A stretch of 19,788 nucleotides of DNA from an uncultured bacterium (GCA_949288625.1 CASEKZ010000072.1:1-19788); one strand, 5' to 3'; positions 1 through 7,977 are shown, numbered from the stretch's first letter. Made by a program: numbers and translations. The notes: generated by a model from the letters alone, not told the origin.

Positions 1-192
1 AATCATGAAGTGTCAGTTTCTTGTGACGATTTTAATTATTGCATTAATGAGGTGTACGAGTATTTTGATAAAGAGTTTTTACTTGATCATTTAACAACTG
101 GATTTAAAGTTGACAGTATTTCTTTTATAGCATATAAAGATGAAGTTGAAAAATACTTACAAAATAATAAAGTAGATTATGAAATATATTAA
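1..192 (+). CDS. C-terminal fragment of an unidentified protein
   Basis: The reading frame is open from the first base of the window to a TAA at 190-192, so the gene starts upstream and about 63 residues of its C-terminus are visible. A GTG at 10 has no ribosome binding site in view and is probably internal. The fragment is acidic and rich in aromatic residues, ends in YEIY, and shows no motif I recognise and no membrane segment. No hairpin terminator follows within 60 bases; a new promoter begins at 201. Function unknown. Confidence 0.6.
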   Translation, partial: NHEVSVSCDDFNYCINEVYEYFDKEFLLDHLTTGFKVDSISFIAYKDEVEKYLQNNKVDYEIY

Positions 193-200
193 ATATACGG

Positions 201-229
201 TTTACTTTTTCTAATAAAATAGTTATAAT
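201..229 (+). promoter_or_regulatory. Promoter for the lipoprotein gene at 254
   Basis: TTTACT at 201-206, a 17-base spacer, and a perfect TATAAT at 224-229. It lies 25 bases ahead of the GTG start at 254, so the 5' leader would be short (about 18 bases) and carries the ribosome binding site GAGGTG at 243-248. Confidence 0.7.
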
Positions 230-253
230 TTATCTAGTAGATGAGGTGAAAAA

Positions 254-1339
254 GTGAAGAATTTATGGAATTTTATTAAAGATAAGTCTTATTATTTTTT
301 GGGTGGTACGGTTATTATAATTATTATAATTATCATTATTACTTCTTGCTCTAAAGGTAATGGATCTAGCTATGAAGAAATTGAGGATAAAATGGTTAGT
401 GCTGCAAAAGATTATTATAAAGATAAAAAAAGTGCTTTACCTAAAGAAATTGGTGGAAGTGTAAGAGTTAGTATTGCTTCATTAGTTGAAGCTGAGTTAT
501 TAAATGAAGTTACTGATCCAAATGATAGTTCTAACGTATGTTCTGGTTACGTTGAGGTAACTAAAGTTGATGATGAATATGCATACGAGCCTTTCTTGGT
601 TTGTGAAGGAAATTATGAACCTAAATACTTAGTAGATAAAATAAAAGAAGTGAAAACAGATGAGTTGGGAAATGGAGTTTATACGATTAATGATGAGTAT
701 GTTTATCGTGGTTCCGACGTTGATAATTATGTTTCTTTTAACGATATATTGTGGAGAATAGTAAAAATAGATAAAGATGGGGACATTAAATTAGTAAAAG
801 CAGAACGGACGATGGATACTTATTCATGGGATACAAAATACAATTCTGAAAGCGAAACAACATCAGGAGACACCTCTAATTATTTACTTACTAATATAAG
901 ACAAATGTTAAACACTTATTATGAAGATAACTTTACTAAAGAAAACAAATCAAAGATAATATCGAAAGATATATGTGTTGGTAAGGTTTCTTTAACTGAT
1001 GAGTTTAGTACTGAAAAAGAGTGTTCGATTATAAAAGAAAGTGAAAAGGTAAGTTTGCTAAACGCAACTGATTATAAAAACGCTAGTTTAGATAATAATT
1101 GTACTACTTTAAGTAGTAATGAATGTATCAATAGAAATTATTTAGCTGATGATAATGTAAATACCTGGCTTTTGAATCCGTCTTCACAAGATACTTATAG
1201 AGTTTTATATCTTTATAATACTTTGGGAACTTCTTATGCCAGTAGTGAAAGAAGAATAAATCCAGTAATTTATTTATCAAGTAAGGTTATTACAAGCAAA
1301 GGAAACGGAACAATGGATGATCCGTATGTAATAAAGTAA
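254..1339 (+). CDS. Probable surface lipoprotein of a WRIVKI-domain family
   Basis: 361 residues, GTG start 5 bases after GAGGTG. The N-terminus has a Lys-rich stretch, a hydrophobic run with nine consecutive Ile (21-29), then I29-T30-S31-C32, which fits a lipobox; Cys32 would be lipidated and the rest exposed outside the cell. Plain membrane anchoring is the alternative. Residues about 36-130 resemble the globular part of pilin-like or secreted proteins of gut Bacillota. Residues about 149-185 hold a conserved-looking block with W167-R168 (the LWRIVKI pattern, followed by DGDIKLV), and the C-terminus closes with a GNGT...DPY pattern. I recall this pair of motifs from many uncharacterised secreted proteins of gut Firmicutes (possibly the DUF6273 type). 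Four to six Cys in the outer part could form disulfides. It is monocistronic, with its own promoter and terminator. Function unknown. Confidence 0.8.
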   Translation: MKNLWNFIKDKSYYFLGGTVIIIIIIIIITSCSKGNGSSYEEIEDKMVSAAKDYYKDKKSALPKEIGGSVRVSIASLVEAELLNEVTDPNDSSNVCSGYVEVTKVDDEYAYEPFLVCEGNYEPKYLVDKIKEVKTDELGNGVYTINDEYVYRGSDVDNYVSFNDILWRIVKIDKDGDIKLVKAERTMDTYSWDTKYNSESETTSGDTSNYLLTNIRQMLNTYYEDNFTKENKSKIISKDICVGKVSLTDEFSTEKECSIIKESEKVSLLNATDYKNASLDNNCTTLSSNECINRNYLADDNVNTWLLNPSSQDTYRVLYLYNTLGTSYASSERRINPVIYLSSKVITSKGNGTMDDPYVIK

Positions 1340-1371
1340 ATAGTTCACGGTTTTAATGTGAACTATTTTTT
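1338..1371 (+). terminator. Terminator after the lipoprotein gene, overlapping the end of the convergent gene
   Basis: An 11-bp perfect stem (1338-1348 with 1358-1368), a 9-base loop and a T-run to 1371. The TAA stop of the minus-strand gene (1353-1355) sits in the loop. On the minus strand the trailing U-tract is poor (interrupted), so it should work mainly for the plus-strand gene. Confidence 0.85.
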
Positions 1372-2804
1372 ATTACTATTAAAAATGGAGCGTTAACGTT
1401 ATTTGTGTTTTTATATATTTTATGTGAAATTTCATTTTTGTTTAAATAACTTAGTATTTTACTACTTTCTTTTTTGCCTTCTTCATGCGGATAACAAGTT
1501 ATTAAAATAATACCTTTTTTATTTAGCATTTTAAATGTTTTTTTAACCGAATTTAAAGTTGATTTATAATTAGTTGTTATTTTTTTATTACCATTTGGTA
1601 AATATCCTAAATTATAGATTACAAGACTTATTTTGCCATGATTATTTTTTAAATATACATCTATTTTTTCGTGTGTGTCGTTAATTAAAGTAACGTTATT
1701 AATGTTATTTTTTTTAAGAAGTTCCTTTGTACTGTTTATTGCTTGTTTTTGAATATCAAAAGCATACACCTTCTTAGATAATCGTGAAAGCATTAGAGTA
1801 TCATTTCCGTTACCACACGTTGCATCAACTGTTATATCACCTTTTTTAATAAATTTATTACATATTAATCTTACTCGGTTTAAAATGCTTTTATTAAATC
1901 CTTGATAAGTACCCCTTTTGTTTAGCTCTTTATCAATGTCATTTAGAACACTTACTTTTTTAAGAGTCCAAAGCGGGGCGATTAAATCTTCTTTAGCACC
2001 ATCTCCAGTTAAACGATGAATAACGATTTTTTCATCTAATTCTTCTATTTGATTACATACTATGTTAACGTACTGTTCCTTACTAAGTAGATGAAAATTC
2101 GTTTTATAATAATATTTTTCAAGTGGTGTGTTTTTAAGTACGTGAAGCATGTGTATTTTAATGCCTTGTACGTTTAATCTATTTATGTGTCTTATGGTAT
2201 CCATCATCATATCAGCGGTTTCAAAAGGAAGTCCATTTATAATATGCACTATAACGTTTATGTTTTTCTTTCTTAGCTTACTAACACATTTATCAAAACA
2301 TGCTAAATCATGACCACGATTTATTAGTTTTAAAGTATCATCGTGCATGCTTTGTAACCCTAATTCAACCATTAAATAAGTTCTTTTATTTAAATCGGAT
2401 AAATATTCTAAACATTCATCACTGATTGCATCTGGTCTTGTACCAATACTTATTCCAACCACGTTTGGGAAGGTAAGAACTTCTTCAAATTTTTTTCTTA
2501 AGACGTTTAATGGAGCATACGTATTTGTGTTTGCCTGAAAGTATGCTATATATTTAGTATCGGGCCATTTATCGTTTAGTTTTTCTTTTACTTTATTAAA
2601 TTGTGTTAATAAATCTTCGTTTTTATTTCCCGCAAAATCACCTGAACCATATGATGAGCAGAAAATGCAGCCACTGCCATTTTTAAAATTAGGGCAAGAA
2701 AAGTTACCATTTAAACTAACCTTAAACACCCGAACCCCAAATCTATTCATCAAATCATAATTTAAAGTATGATACCTTTTGTTATCCAAACTATATTTAA
2801 ACAT
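1353..2804 (-). CDS. mnmL-mnmM: Fused radical SAM enzyme and tRNA methyltransferase (YtqA-YtqB type; MnmL-MnmM)
   Basis: 483 residues from the ATG at 2804-2802; TTG (2816) and GTG (2813) lie upstream in frame, but GGTGAT (2812-2807) looks like the ribosome binding site for the ATG. Residues 1 to about 290 are a radical SAM protein of the YhcC/YtqA (TIGR01212) family: C37, C46 and C49 give a CxxxxxxxxCxxC cluster motif for the 4Fe-4S centre, followed by the family's SxYGSGDFAG pattern and later ELGLQS. From about residue 300 a class I SAM methyltransferase of the YtqB (PF06962) type follows, with motif I VDATCGNGND, then NLGYLPNGN and CYPHEEG. In Bacillus these are two adjacent genes; YtqB (MnmM) makes mnm5s2U from nm5s2U at tRNA position 34, and YtqA (MnmL) has been linked to the preceding step. 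Here both lie in one chain without an intervening stop. The domain calls are firm; the reaction is by family knowledge. Confidence 0.88.
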   Translation of the reverse strand: MFKYSLDNKRYHTLNYDLMNRFGVRVFKVSLNGNFSCPNFKNGSGCIFCSSYGSGDFAGNKNEDLLTQFNKVKEKLNDKWPDTKYIAYFQANTNTYAPLNVLRKKFEEVLTFPNVVGISIGTRPDAISDECLEYLSDLNKRTYLMVELGLQSMHDDTLKLINRGHDLACFDKCVSKLRKKNINVIVHIINGLPFETADMMMDTIRHINRLNVQGIKIHMLHVLKNTPLEKYYYKTNFHLLSKEQYVNIVCNQIEELDEKIVIHRLTGDGAKEDLIAPLWTLKKVSVLNDIDKELNKRGTYQGFNKSILNRVRLICNKFIKKGDITVDATCGNGNDTLMLSRLSKKVYAFDIQKQAINSTKELLKKNNINNVTLINDTHEKIDVYLKNNHGKISLVIYNLGYLPNGNKKITTNYKSTLNSVKKTFKMLNKKGIILITCYPHEEGKKESSKILSYLNKNEISHKIYKNTNNVNAPFLIVIKNSSH

Positions 2805-2820
2805 AAATATCACCAAAACA

Positions 2821-2829
2821 AGTATATCA
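2821..2829 (-). promoter_or_regulatory. Possible extended -10 promoter for the mnmL-mnmM fusion
   Basis: On the minus strand, TGA then TATACT (2829-2821) forms an extended -10 element. It is only 16 bases from the ATG, giving a very short leader. A second option further upstream is TTACAA with a 17-base spacer before TAATAT. The choice is uncertain. Confidence 0.35.
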
Positions 2830-2909
2830 TGTATAAAATAATATTAAAACAAATATAAATATTTTGTAATAAGTTTTAGGTGCTTTTTTCTTCTAATGGT
2901 TGTTTTTAA

Positions 2910-2938
2910 TTGACTTTAATTAATATTTTATATATAGT
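2910..2938 (+). promoter_or_regulatory. Promoter for the zinc-ribbon operon at 2959
   Basis: TTGACT at 2910-2915, a 17-base spacer and TATAGT at 2933-2938. A strong AAGGAGG ribosome binding site follows at 2945-2951, 7 bases before the ATG. Confidence 0.75.
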
Positions 2939-2958
2939 TAAAGTAAGGAGGTAGATAT

Positions 2959-4152
2959 ATGTTTTGCGAAAATTGTGGTGCAAAGGCTAAAGAAGGAGCT
3001 AAATTTTGTGAAGAATGTGGTACTCAATTAAAAGTACCTAAAAAAAAGGAGGTTAAAAAAAGAAAACCATTAACTAAGAAAAACAAGATTATTATTGGTA
3101 TTACTTGTTTCGTAGTGCTTGCTTTGGTTATTTTCTTCGTTGTTTGTAGCAGCGTTTATAAGCCAAAAACAGTTGCGGTTAACTATTTTGAAGCGGTAAT
3201 AAATAATGATTATGATTCACTTTATGACTACTTAGACGTTGATAACAAAGATTTTACTAGCAAAAAGATTTTTAAGCAACTAGTAAAAAAACAAGATGAT
3301 TATAAGGTTGTAAATTATAAAGTAAGTAGTACTAAAATTAGTGATGATGGTTTATCTGCTGCCGTTACAATTAAGTATGTAACAAAAGATAGTGATGATG
3401 AGGTAGCCTCAATTAAGCTTGTTAAGGATAAGAAAAACAAGATGTTGTTCTTTAGTAATTGGAAGGTTAGTAATTCTTTAGAAACGGTTAAAGATTATGA
3501 AATAAAAGTCATAAAGGGTTCTAAAATAAAAGTTGCGGGAATAAAATTAGATGATTATTTGGATGATGAGAAATCCAGTAGCGATTTTGATGTTTACGTT
3601 TTACCAGAGGTATTTAAATTAGAATATCCTGTTAAAGTTACTTATCCAATGGGATTTACCATTGATACTTCAATTGAACCAGATTCTTATTTGGGAACCT
3701 CAAGTACTTTAACAATTGATTCTGATAACATTAAAGATGAAACTAAAGAAGAAATTGAAAACGAAATTTTAAAAAACATTCAAATTATTTATGATGGTGC
3801 AAAAGATAGTAAAAACTTTAGTGATATTAAAGGTAATTTTGAATTTGAAAATGGTGATTTAACTGATTTAGAAAGCACCTATAATGAGTTTAAAGAAGAT
3901 TTAACTAATCGTTCAACAAAACTTACGGATATAAAGTTTAACGAAGCGAAGATAAGTTATATCGACATTAATGATGATGGTGCTTTAGAAATTGATTTTT
4001 CCGCTGACTATGATTATAAGGCGACCTATGAATTTTTAGGTGAAACAAAAAATAGTGATGGCAACGGAACTACTTATTCAACAATGATATTTGCTTATGA
4101 TAATGGTTATAAATTAATTGATTTTGATGATTTTAAATATTATTTTTATTAG
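2959..4152 (+). CDS. Zinc-ribbon, single-pass membrane protein with a large external domain (TcaA/YvbJ-like layout)
   Basis: 397 residues. C3, C6, C17 and C20 form a two-knuckle zinc ribbon (CxxC...CxxC with CG ends) at the very N-terminus, in the cytoplasm. A Lys-rich linker (about 25-43) is followed by one membrane segment at about 44-66. The remaining 330 residues would be outside, starting with a short helical repeat-like part (about 70-140) that resembles the NTF2-like or TcaA-type external domains by pattern (NYFEAVINNDYDSLYDYL), and contain many Asp, Ser and Lys. The layout matches TcaA of Staphylococcus and YvbJ of Bacillus, which are membrane proteins tied to envelope stress and glycopeptide response; the resemblance is in architecture and I cannot claim orthology. 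Its stop overlaps the ribosome binding site of the next gene, so the two are co-expressed. Confidence 0.85.
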   Translation: MFCENCGAKAKEGAKFCEECGTQLKVPKKKEVKKRKPLTKKNKIIIGITCFVVLALVIFFVVCSSVYKPKTVAVNYFEAVINNDYDSLYDYLDVDNKDFTSKKIFKQLVKKQDDYKVVNYKVSSTKISDDGLSAAVTIKYVTKDSDDEVASIKLVKDKKNKMLFFSNWKVSNSLETVKDYEIKVIKGSKIKVAGIKLDDYLDDEKSSSDFDVYVLPEVFKLEYPVKVTYPMGFTIDTSIEPDSYLGTSSTLTIDSDNIKDETKEEIENEILKNIQIIYDGAKDSKNFSDIKGNFEFENGDLTDLESTYNEFKEDLTNRSTKLTDIKFNEAKISYIDINDDGALEIDFSADYDYKATYEFLGETKNSDGNGTTYSTMIFAYDNGYKLIDFDDFKYYFY

Positions 4153-4161
4153 GAGGATTAT

Positions 4162-4845
4162 ATGGCAAAATTTTGTTCAAATTGTGGACGCAAGCTAAAA
4201 GAAGGTGAAGTTTGCGATTGTAAAAAAGATGAATCTAGTTTAGACTTACAAAATGGATTTAATCAAGTGTTAGAATTTTTCAAAGGAATGTTTACAAAAC
4301 CTGTTAATACTATCAAATCCCATATGAAAGCAAGTAATTTTACTTTATCGTGTATAATTATTGCTGTTATAGGTGTTATTACTGGCTTATTTGGAATGCT
4401 TTTGATTAAGGAAATGATTAATTCAGCTACGACTTTAACTTATGGTTTAAGTGTAAGTCCGTATATTGAAATACCATATTTTAAAGTGTTTATAATAACT
4501 ACAATTGCAACCATTGCACTTTATTATTTACAAGCTTTGATTCTTTATTTGGTTGCGGGAAAAATGTTTAAAGCAAACATTGATTACAAAGAATCATTTA
4601 ATTTTCTTACTGCTTTAGCAGTGTACAGTTTAGCTGGCATAATAATTAGCTTTATTGGTGTTTTAATTTCACCTGCAATATTTGTAATTATTATGGCACT
4701 AGTTATGATGTTTACTTTAATTACTTTTGCTTTAGGAGTAAAAGAAGCATTTAAACTAAATGATGCTAAAACCATGTATGCTATTATTTTGACAAACGTA
4801 TTTTTTAGCTTAATAGTATATATAATAATGCTAATATTTAATTAG
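4162..4845 (+). CDS. Zinc-ribbon, multi-pass membrane protein
   Basis: 227 residues. An N-terminal zinc ribbon with C5, C8, C18 and C20 (CxxC...CxC) is followed by an amphipathic stretch and about five membrane segments (about 55-80, 105-135, 145-168, 170-195 and 203-226). It resembles Yip1-like or zinc-ribbon/DUF membrane proteins common in Bacillota; I do not recognise a named family with certainty. AGGAGG (4151-4156) overlaps the TAG of the preceding gene, so translation is coupled and the pair likely works together, perhaps as a membrane complex with zinc-binding heads on the inner face. Transcription ends at the hairpin just after its stop. Confidence 0.8.
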   Translation: MAKFCSNCGRKLKEGEVCDCKKDESSLDLQNGFNQVLEFFKGMFTKPVNTIKSHMKASNFTLSCIIIAVIGVITGLFGMLLIKEMINSATTLTYGLSVSPYIEIPYFKVFIITTIATIALYYLQALILYLVAGKMFKANIDYKESFNFLTALAVYSLAGIIISFIGVLISPAIFVIIMALVMMFTLITFALGVKEAFKLNDAKTMYAIILTNVFFSLIVYIIMLIFN

Positions 4846-4868
4846 AAACCAAAATGGTTTCTTTTTTT
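4844..4868 (+). terminator. Terminator of the zinc-ribbon operon
   Basis: Stem AGAAACCA (4844-4851), loop AAA, stem TGGTTTCT (4855-4862), then a T-run to 4868. It overlaps the TAG stop of the upstream gene. Confidence 0.9.
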
Positions 4869-4885
4869 AATAAATAAATTAAGCT

Positions 4886-4922
4886 TTTTACACTTGCTTT
4901 TTATAGTGTAAAATATTATACT
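4886..4922 (+). promoter_or_regulatory. Promoter of the leuS T-box operon, with a dyad across it
   Basis: TTGCTT (4894-4899), a 17-base spacer, and TATACT (4917-4922). An 8-bp inverted repeat, TTTTACAC (4886-4893) and GTGTAAAA (4906-4913), flanks the -35 and reaches into the spacer. This could be an operator or chance in AT-rich DNA. An alternative pairing is TTTACA (4887-4892) with TAAAAT (4909-4914), 16 bases apart. Confidence 0.6.
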
Positions 4923-4929
4923 ATTAATA

Positions 4930-5165
4930 TCAAAACGTTGATGAAGAGTACTAAGTTAATTATCTTTTTAAAGAGAGTTTACGTTTGGTGTAAGTAAACA
5001 AAAGATATTAACCGAACTAGCTTCGGAGTTATTATGTGAACCTTTAGTAATATAATACGTTTAACCTCGTTATGGGTTATGAGGGTATACATATTCATGT
5101 ATAAATTAAGGTGGTACCGTGGACATACAAGTTCATCCTTTGTTTTGGGATGAACTTTTTATTTT
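4930..5165 (+). promoter_or_regulatory. Leucine T-box riboswitch (tRNA-Leu sensing leader)
   Basis: All main T-box parts are visible. Stem I holds GATGAAGAGTAC near its base (4939-4950), the AGAGAG bulge, and a terminal hairpin with the GGTG loop motif (4987-4990). The upper helix GTTAAT pairs with ATTAAC, and the lower helix GAAG pairs with CTTC (5021-5024). On the 3' side of the loop between them lies GAA followed by CTA at 5017-5019 and then G, so the specifier codon reads CUA, leucine. A stem III hairpin (5086-5092 with 5097-5103) comes just before the conserved T-box AAGGTGGTACCGTG (5108-5121). The terminator follows. Uncharged tRNA-Leu should stabilise the antiterminator and switch on the downstream genes. 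Confidence 0.95.
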
Positions 5166-5166
5166 A
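5129..5166 (+). terminator. Regulated terminator of the T-box leader
   Basis: Ten-bp stem AAGTTCATCC (5129-5138) with GGATGAACTT (5148-5157), 9-base loop, then a T-rich tail. It competes with the antiterminator formed around 5108-5121. The ribosome binding site of the next gene (AGGAGGA at 5169-5175) follows almost at once. Confidence 0.92.
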
Positions 5167-5181
5167 TTAGGAGGAATAATT

Positions 5182-5535
5182 ATGGTAGAATTAGCTAAAA
5201 TAGCATTAGAATTTGTTGGCGTTTTTTTAATAGTATATTTAGGTTATTATTTCTTTATTTATAAAAAAGCAAAGAGGTTTGATAGAAAGAAGATGCCAAC
5301 GAACATTAAGTATTTAGTTTTTAAATATAATATCAACGTTGTTAAAATAGGTTATAAACGGGTGCTTAAAACGCTTATGTTCTGTGATTCTTTTATAGTT
5401 GCGTTATTATTTTCGGTAACTAGATTTGTTGATAACATATACATAAGATTAATAATTGCATTTATTTTGATATTTCCTTTATTTGCAGGAATTTATCATT
5501 TGGTTGCAATGCACTATAAAAAGGAGAGTGAATAA
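5182..5535 (+). CDS. Small membrane protein in the leucine T-box operon
   Basis: 117 residues. The ATG at 5182 is preferred because AGGAGGA lies 6 bases upstream; the longer frame back to 5119 would run through the T-box and its terminator. Three hydrophobic segments are seen (about 6-27, 66-82 and 88-111), with a basic loop in between (KKAKRFDRKK at 28-37, then NIKYLVFKYNIN), which by the positive-inside rule would be cytoplasmic. It ends two bases before leuS, so it shares the leucine-controlled transcript. I recognise no family. Possibilities are a leucine- or amino-acid-starvation-linked membrane factor or a conserved passenger in the operon; nothing in the sequence settles this. Confidence 0.85.
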   Translation: MVELAKIALEFVGVFLIVYLGYYFFIYKKAKRFDRKKMPTNIKYLVFKYNINVVKIGYKRVLKTLMFCDSFIVALLFSVTRFVDNIYIRLIIAFILIFPLFAGIYHLVAMHYKKESE

Positions 5536-5537
5536 TT

Positions 5538-7958
5538 ATGGAATATAATTTTAAAGAAATAGAGAAAAGATGGCAGAAGTACTGGGATGATAACAAAACT
5601 TTTAAAACTGACGTATGGGATTTTTCAAAGCCTAAGTTTTATGCACTTGATATGTTTCCTTACCCATCAGGTGTAGGTCTTCATGCGGGACATCCAGAAG
5701 GTTATACGGCAACTGATATTGTATCTCGTATGAAAAGGATGCAAGGATATAACGTTCTTCATCCAATGGGATATGATTCTTTTGGTCTTCCAGCGGAGCA
5801 GTATGCGGTTCAAACTGGAAATCATCCAAGTGGTTTTACCGAAAAGAACATTGAGTATTTTACTAGCCAATTAAAGGAACTTGGTTTTGATTATGATTGG
5901 GATCGGATGATTGCAACTTCTGATCCAAAGTATTATAAATGGACCCAGTGGATCTTTAGCAGGTTATACGAAGATGGTTATGCTAAATACGTTGATATGC
6001 CAGTTAACTGGTGTGAGGAGCTTGGTACCGTTTTATCAAATGACGAAGTAATAGATGGAAAATCAGAGCGTGGTGGGTATCCGGTAGTAAGAAAGAACAT
6101 GAAACAATTATGTATCGATCAGCCTAAGTTTGCGCAAAGGCTTCTTGAAGGTTTAAATGAAATAGATTGGCCAGAGTCAACTAAGGAAATGCAAAGAAAC
6201 TGGATAGGTAAGTCTACTGGTGTTGAAGTTGATTTCGAAATAGTAGGCGGTGGAAAGTTTTCCATTTACACAACATGTATTGAAACCATTTATGGCATTA
6301 CTTTCATGGTTTTAGCACCGGATGGATCTTTAGTTAAAGAACTAATGCCTAGAATAGAAAACAAAGAAGAAGTAAATGCTTACATAGAAGAAACTTTAAA
6401 AAAATCAGACATGGATAGAACCGAACTTAACAAAGGAAAAAGTGGCTGCGAGTTAAAGGGAATTAAAGCAATAAACCCGGTTAATAAAAAAGAAGTTCCG
6501 GTGTTTATTGGAGACTTTGTTTTAGCAAACTACGGAACTGGTGCGGTTATGGCGGTACCTTCTCATGACCAAAGGGATTTTGAGTATGCAACCGTTCATA
6601 ACATTCCAATGATTAAGGTGATAGATGGAAAAGACGTAAGCAAAGCAGCTTTTGAAAAACAAGATTATTTAGGTAAGGGATGCAAACTTATTAACTCAGA
6701 AGAATTTACTGGTTTAACTGTCGAGGAAGCAAAGGAAAAAATAACCGATAAGTTAGTTAAAATGGGTGTTGCAAGAAAGACCACTAATTATAAGTTTAGG
6801 GAGTGGATCTTCGCCCGTCAAAGATACTGGGGAGAGCCAGTACCAATCGTTCACATGGAAGATGGTACGGATTACTTACTTCCTGATGATGAATTACCAC
6901 TTGTATTACCAGAATTAAAAGATTATAAAGGACATAATGGTAAGGCTCCTTTAGAGAATGCAACAAAGTGGAAGCACTATGAAAAAGATGGTAAAAAAGG
7001 TATTCGTGAAACTTCAACGATGCCTGGTTCGGCAGGTTCTAGTTGGTACTTTTTAAGATACATTGATCCTCATAATGATAAAGAGTTTGCAAATCAAGAG
7101 TTATTAAAGCACTGGATGCCGGTAGATTTATACATTGGTGGACCAGAACATGCCGTTGGGCATTTGATGTATTCTAGAATTTGGAATAATTATCTTTATG
7201 ATAAAGGATTATCTCCGGTTAAAGAGCCATTTAAAAAATTGGTTCATCAAGGTATGATACTAGGTGAAAACGGAATTAAAATGGGAAAACGTTATCCTGA
7301 ATTTGTTGTTAACCCAAGTGACATAGTAAAAAAATATGGAGCGGATACTTTAAGGCTATACGAAATGTTTATGGGGCCTTTGGAAGCATCAAAACCTTGG
7401 AGTATGAAAGGCGTTGAAGGTGCTAAAAAATTCTTGGATAGGGTTTGGAGGTTATTTACCGAAGAAAATAAAAGCTTTGATGAAGAGAATAAAAACCTTG
7501 AAAGAATATATCATGAAACGGTTAAAAACGTTACTAACGATTATGAAAAATTATCATTTAATACGGCAATAAGCTACTTGATGGTATTTGTTAACGCGGT
7601 TTATAAAGAAAGCGTATTTCCGGTGGAATATGCGGAAGGCTTTATAAAGCTATTAAATCCGATATGTCCACATATTACCGAGGAATTATGGAGCATTTTG
7701 GGTCATGATAAAACGATTGCTTATGAACCTTGGCCAAAGTATGATGATGCTAAACTTGTTCAAACCCAGTTTGATATAGCCGTTCAAGTAAATGGTAAGT
7801 TAAGGGGTACTATTACTATATCAGTAGATGATACCGAAGATGTTATAAAAGAAAAAGCGTTATCTTGCGAAAACGTTAAAAGACATACTGATGGTAAAGA
7901 AATAGTAAAAGTAATCGTTATTAAAAATAAGATAGTAAACGTAGTGGTAAAAGGATAG
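5538..7958 (+). CDS. leuS: Leucyl-tRNA synthetase
   Basis: 806 residues, the usual bacterial length (Bacillus about 804). Class I synthetase that charges tRNA-Leu with leucine in the cytoplasm. The HIGH motif is H49-A50-G51-H52 within the family's GLHAGHPEGYTATDI pattern. The CP1 editing insert spans about 220-400 and keeps the AVPSHDQRDFE block with its Asp. The catalytic loop reads K581-M582-G583-K584-R585 in place of KMSKS, and the editing motif usually TTRPDT reads T245-T246-C247-I248-E249-T250. The anticodon-binding and C-terminal domains look complete, including PICPHITEELW and the final DIAVQVNGKLRG block. The ribosome binding site AAGGAGAG is at 5521-5528. Control is by the leucine T-box. 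The deviating motifs may be typical of a clade; the enzyme otherwise looks fully functional. Confidence 0.98.
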   Translation: MEYNFKEIEKRWQKYWDDNKTFKTDVWDFSKPKFYALDMFPYPSGVGLHAGHPEGYTATDIVSRMKRMQGYNVLHPMGYDSFGLPAEQYAVQTGNHPSGFTEKNIEYFTSQLKELGFDYDWDRMIATSDPKYYKWTQWIFSRLYEDGYAKYVDMPVNWCEELGTVLSNDEVIDGKSERGGYPVVRKNMKQLCIDQPKFAQRLLEGLNEIDWPESTKEMQRNWIGKSTGVEVDFEIVGGGKFSIYTTCIETIYGITFMVLAPDGSLVKELMPRIENKEEVNAYIEETLKKSDMDRTELNKGKSGCELKGIKAINPVNKKEVPVFIGDFVLANYGTGAVMAVPSHDQRDFEYATVHNIPMIKVIDGKDVSKAAFEKQDYLGKGCKLINSEEFTGLTVEEAKEKITDKLVKMGVARKTTNYKFREWIFARQRYWGEPVPIVHMEDGTDYLLPDDELPLVLPELKDYKGHNGKAPLENATKWKHYEKDGKKGIRETSTMPGSAGSSWYFLRYIDPHNDKEFANQELLKHWMPVDLYIGGPEHAVGHLMYSRIWNNYLYDKGLSPVKEPFKKLVHQGMILGENGIKMGKRYPEFVVNPSDIVKKYGADTLRLYEMFMGPLEASKPWSMKGVEGAKKFLDRVWRLFTEENKSFDEENKNLERIYHETVKNVTNDYEKLSFNTAISYLMVFVNAVYKESVFPVEYAEGFIKLLNPICPHITEELWSILGHDKTIAYEPWPKYDDAKLVQTQFDIAVQVNGKLRGTITISVDDTEDVIKEKALSCENVKRHTDGKEIVKVIVIKNKIVNVVVKG

Positions 7959-7977
7959 TTTAATGCTATTCTTTTTT
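7953..7977 (+). terminator. Terminator after leuS
   Basis: A six-bp stem with one G-U pair (GGATAG 7953-7958 with CTATTC 7966-7971) and a T-run at 7972-7977; it includes the leuS stop codon. A second, perfect 12-base palindrome (AAAAACGTTTTT, near 7983-7994) follows and may add to it. Confidence 0.65.

Noticed and set aside
4930..5165. The leuS leader as a different riboswitch or as an attenuator peptide
   Set aside because: The T-box sequence, specifier loop, GGTG loop and terminator all match a T-box.
5119..5181. N-terminal extension of the small membrane protein, starting at a GTG inside the T-box
   Set aside because: It would be translated through the T-box and terminator stem and has no ribosome binding site; the ATG at 5182 has AGGAGGA in place.
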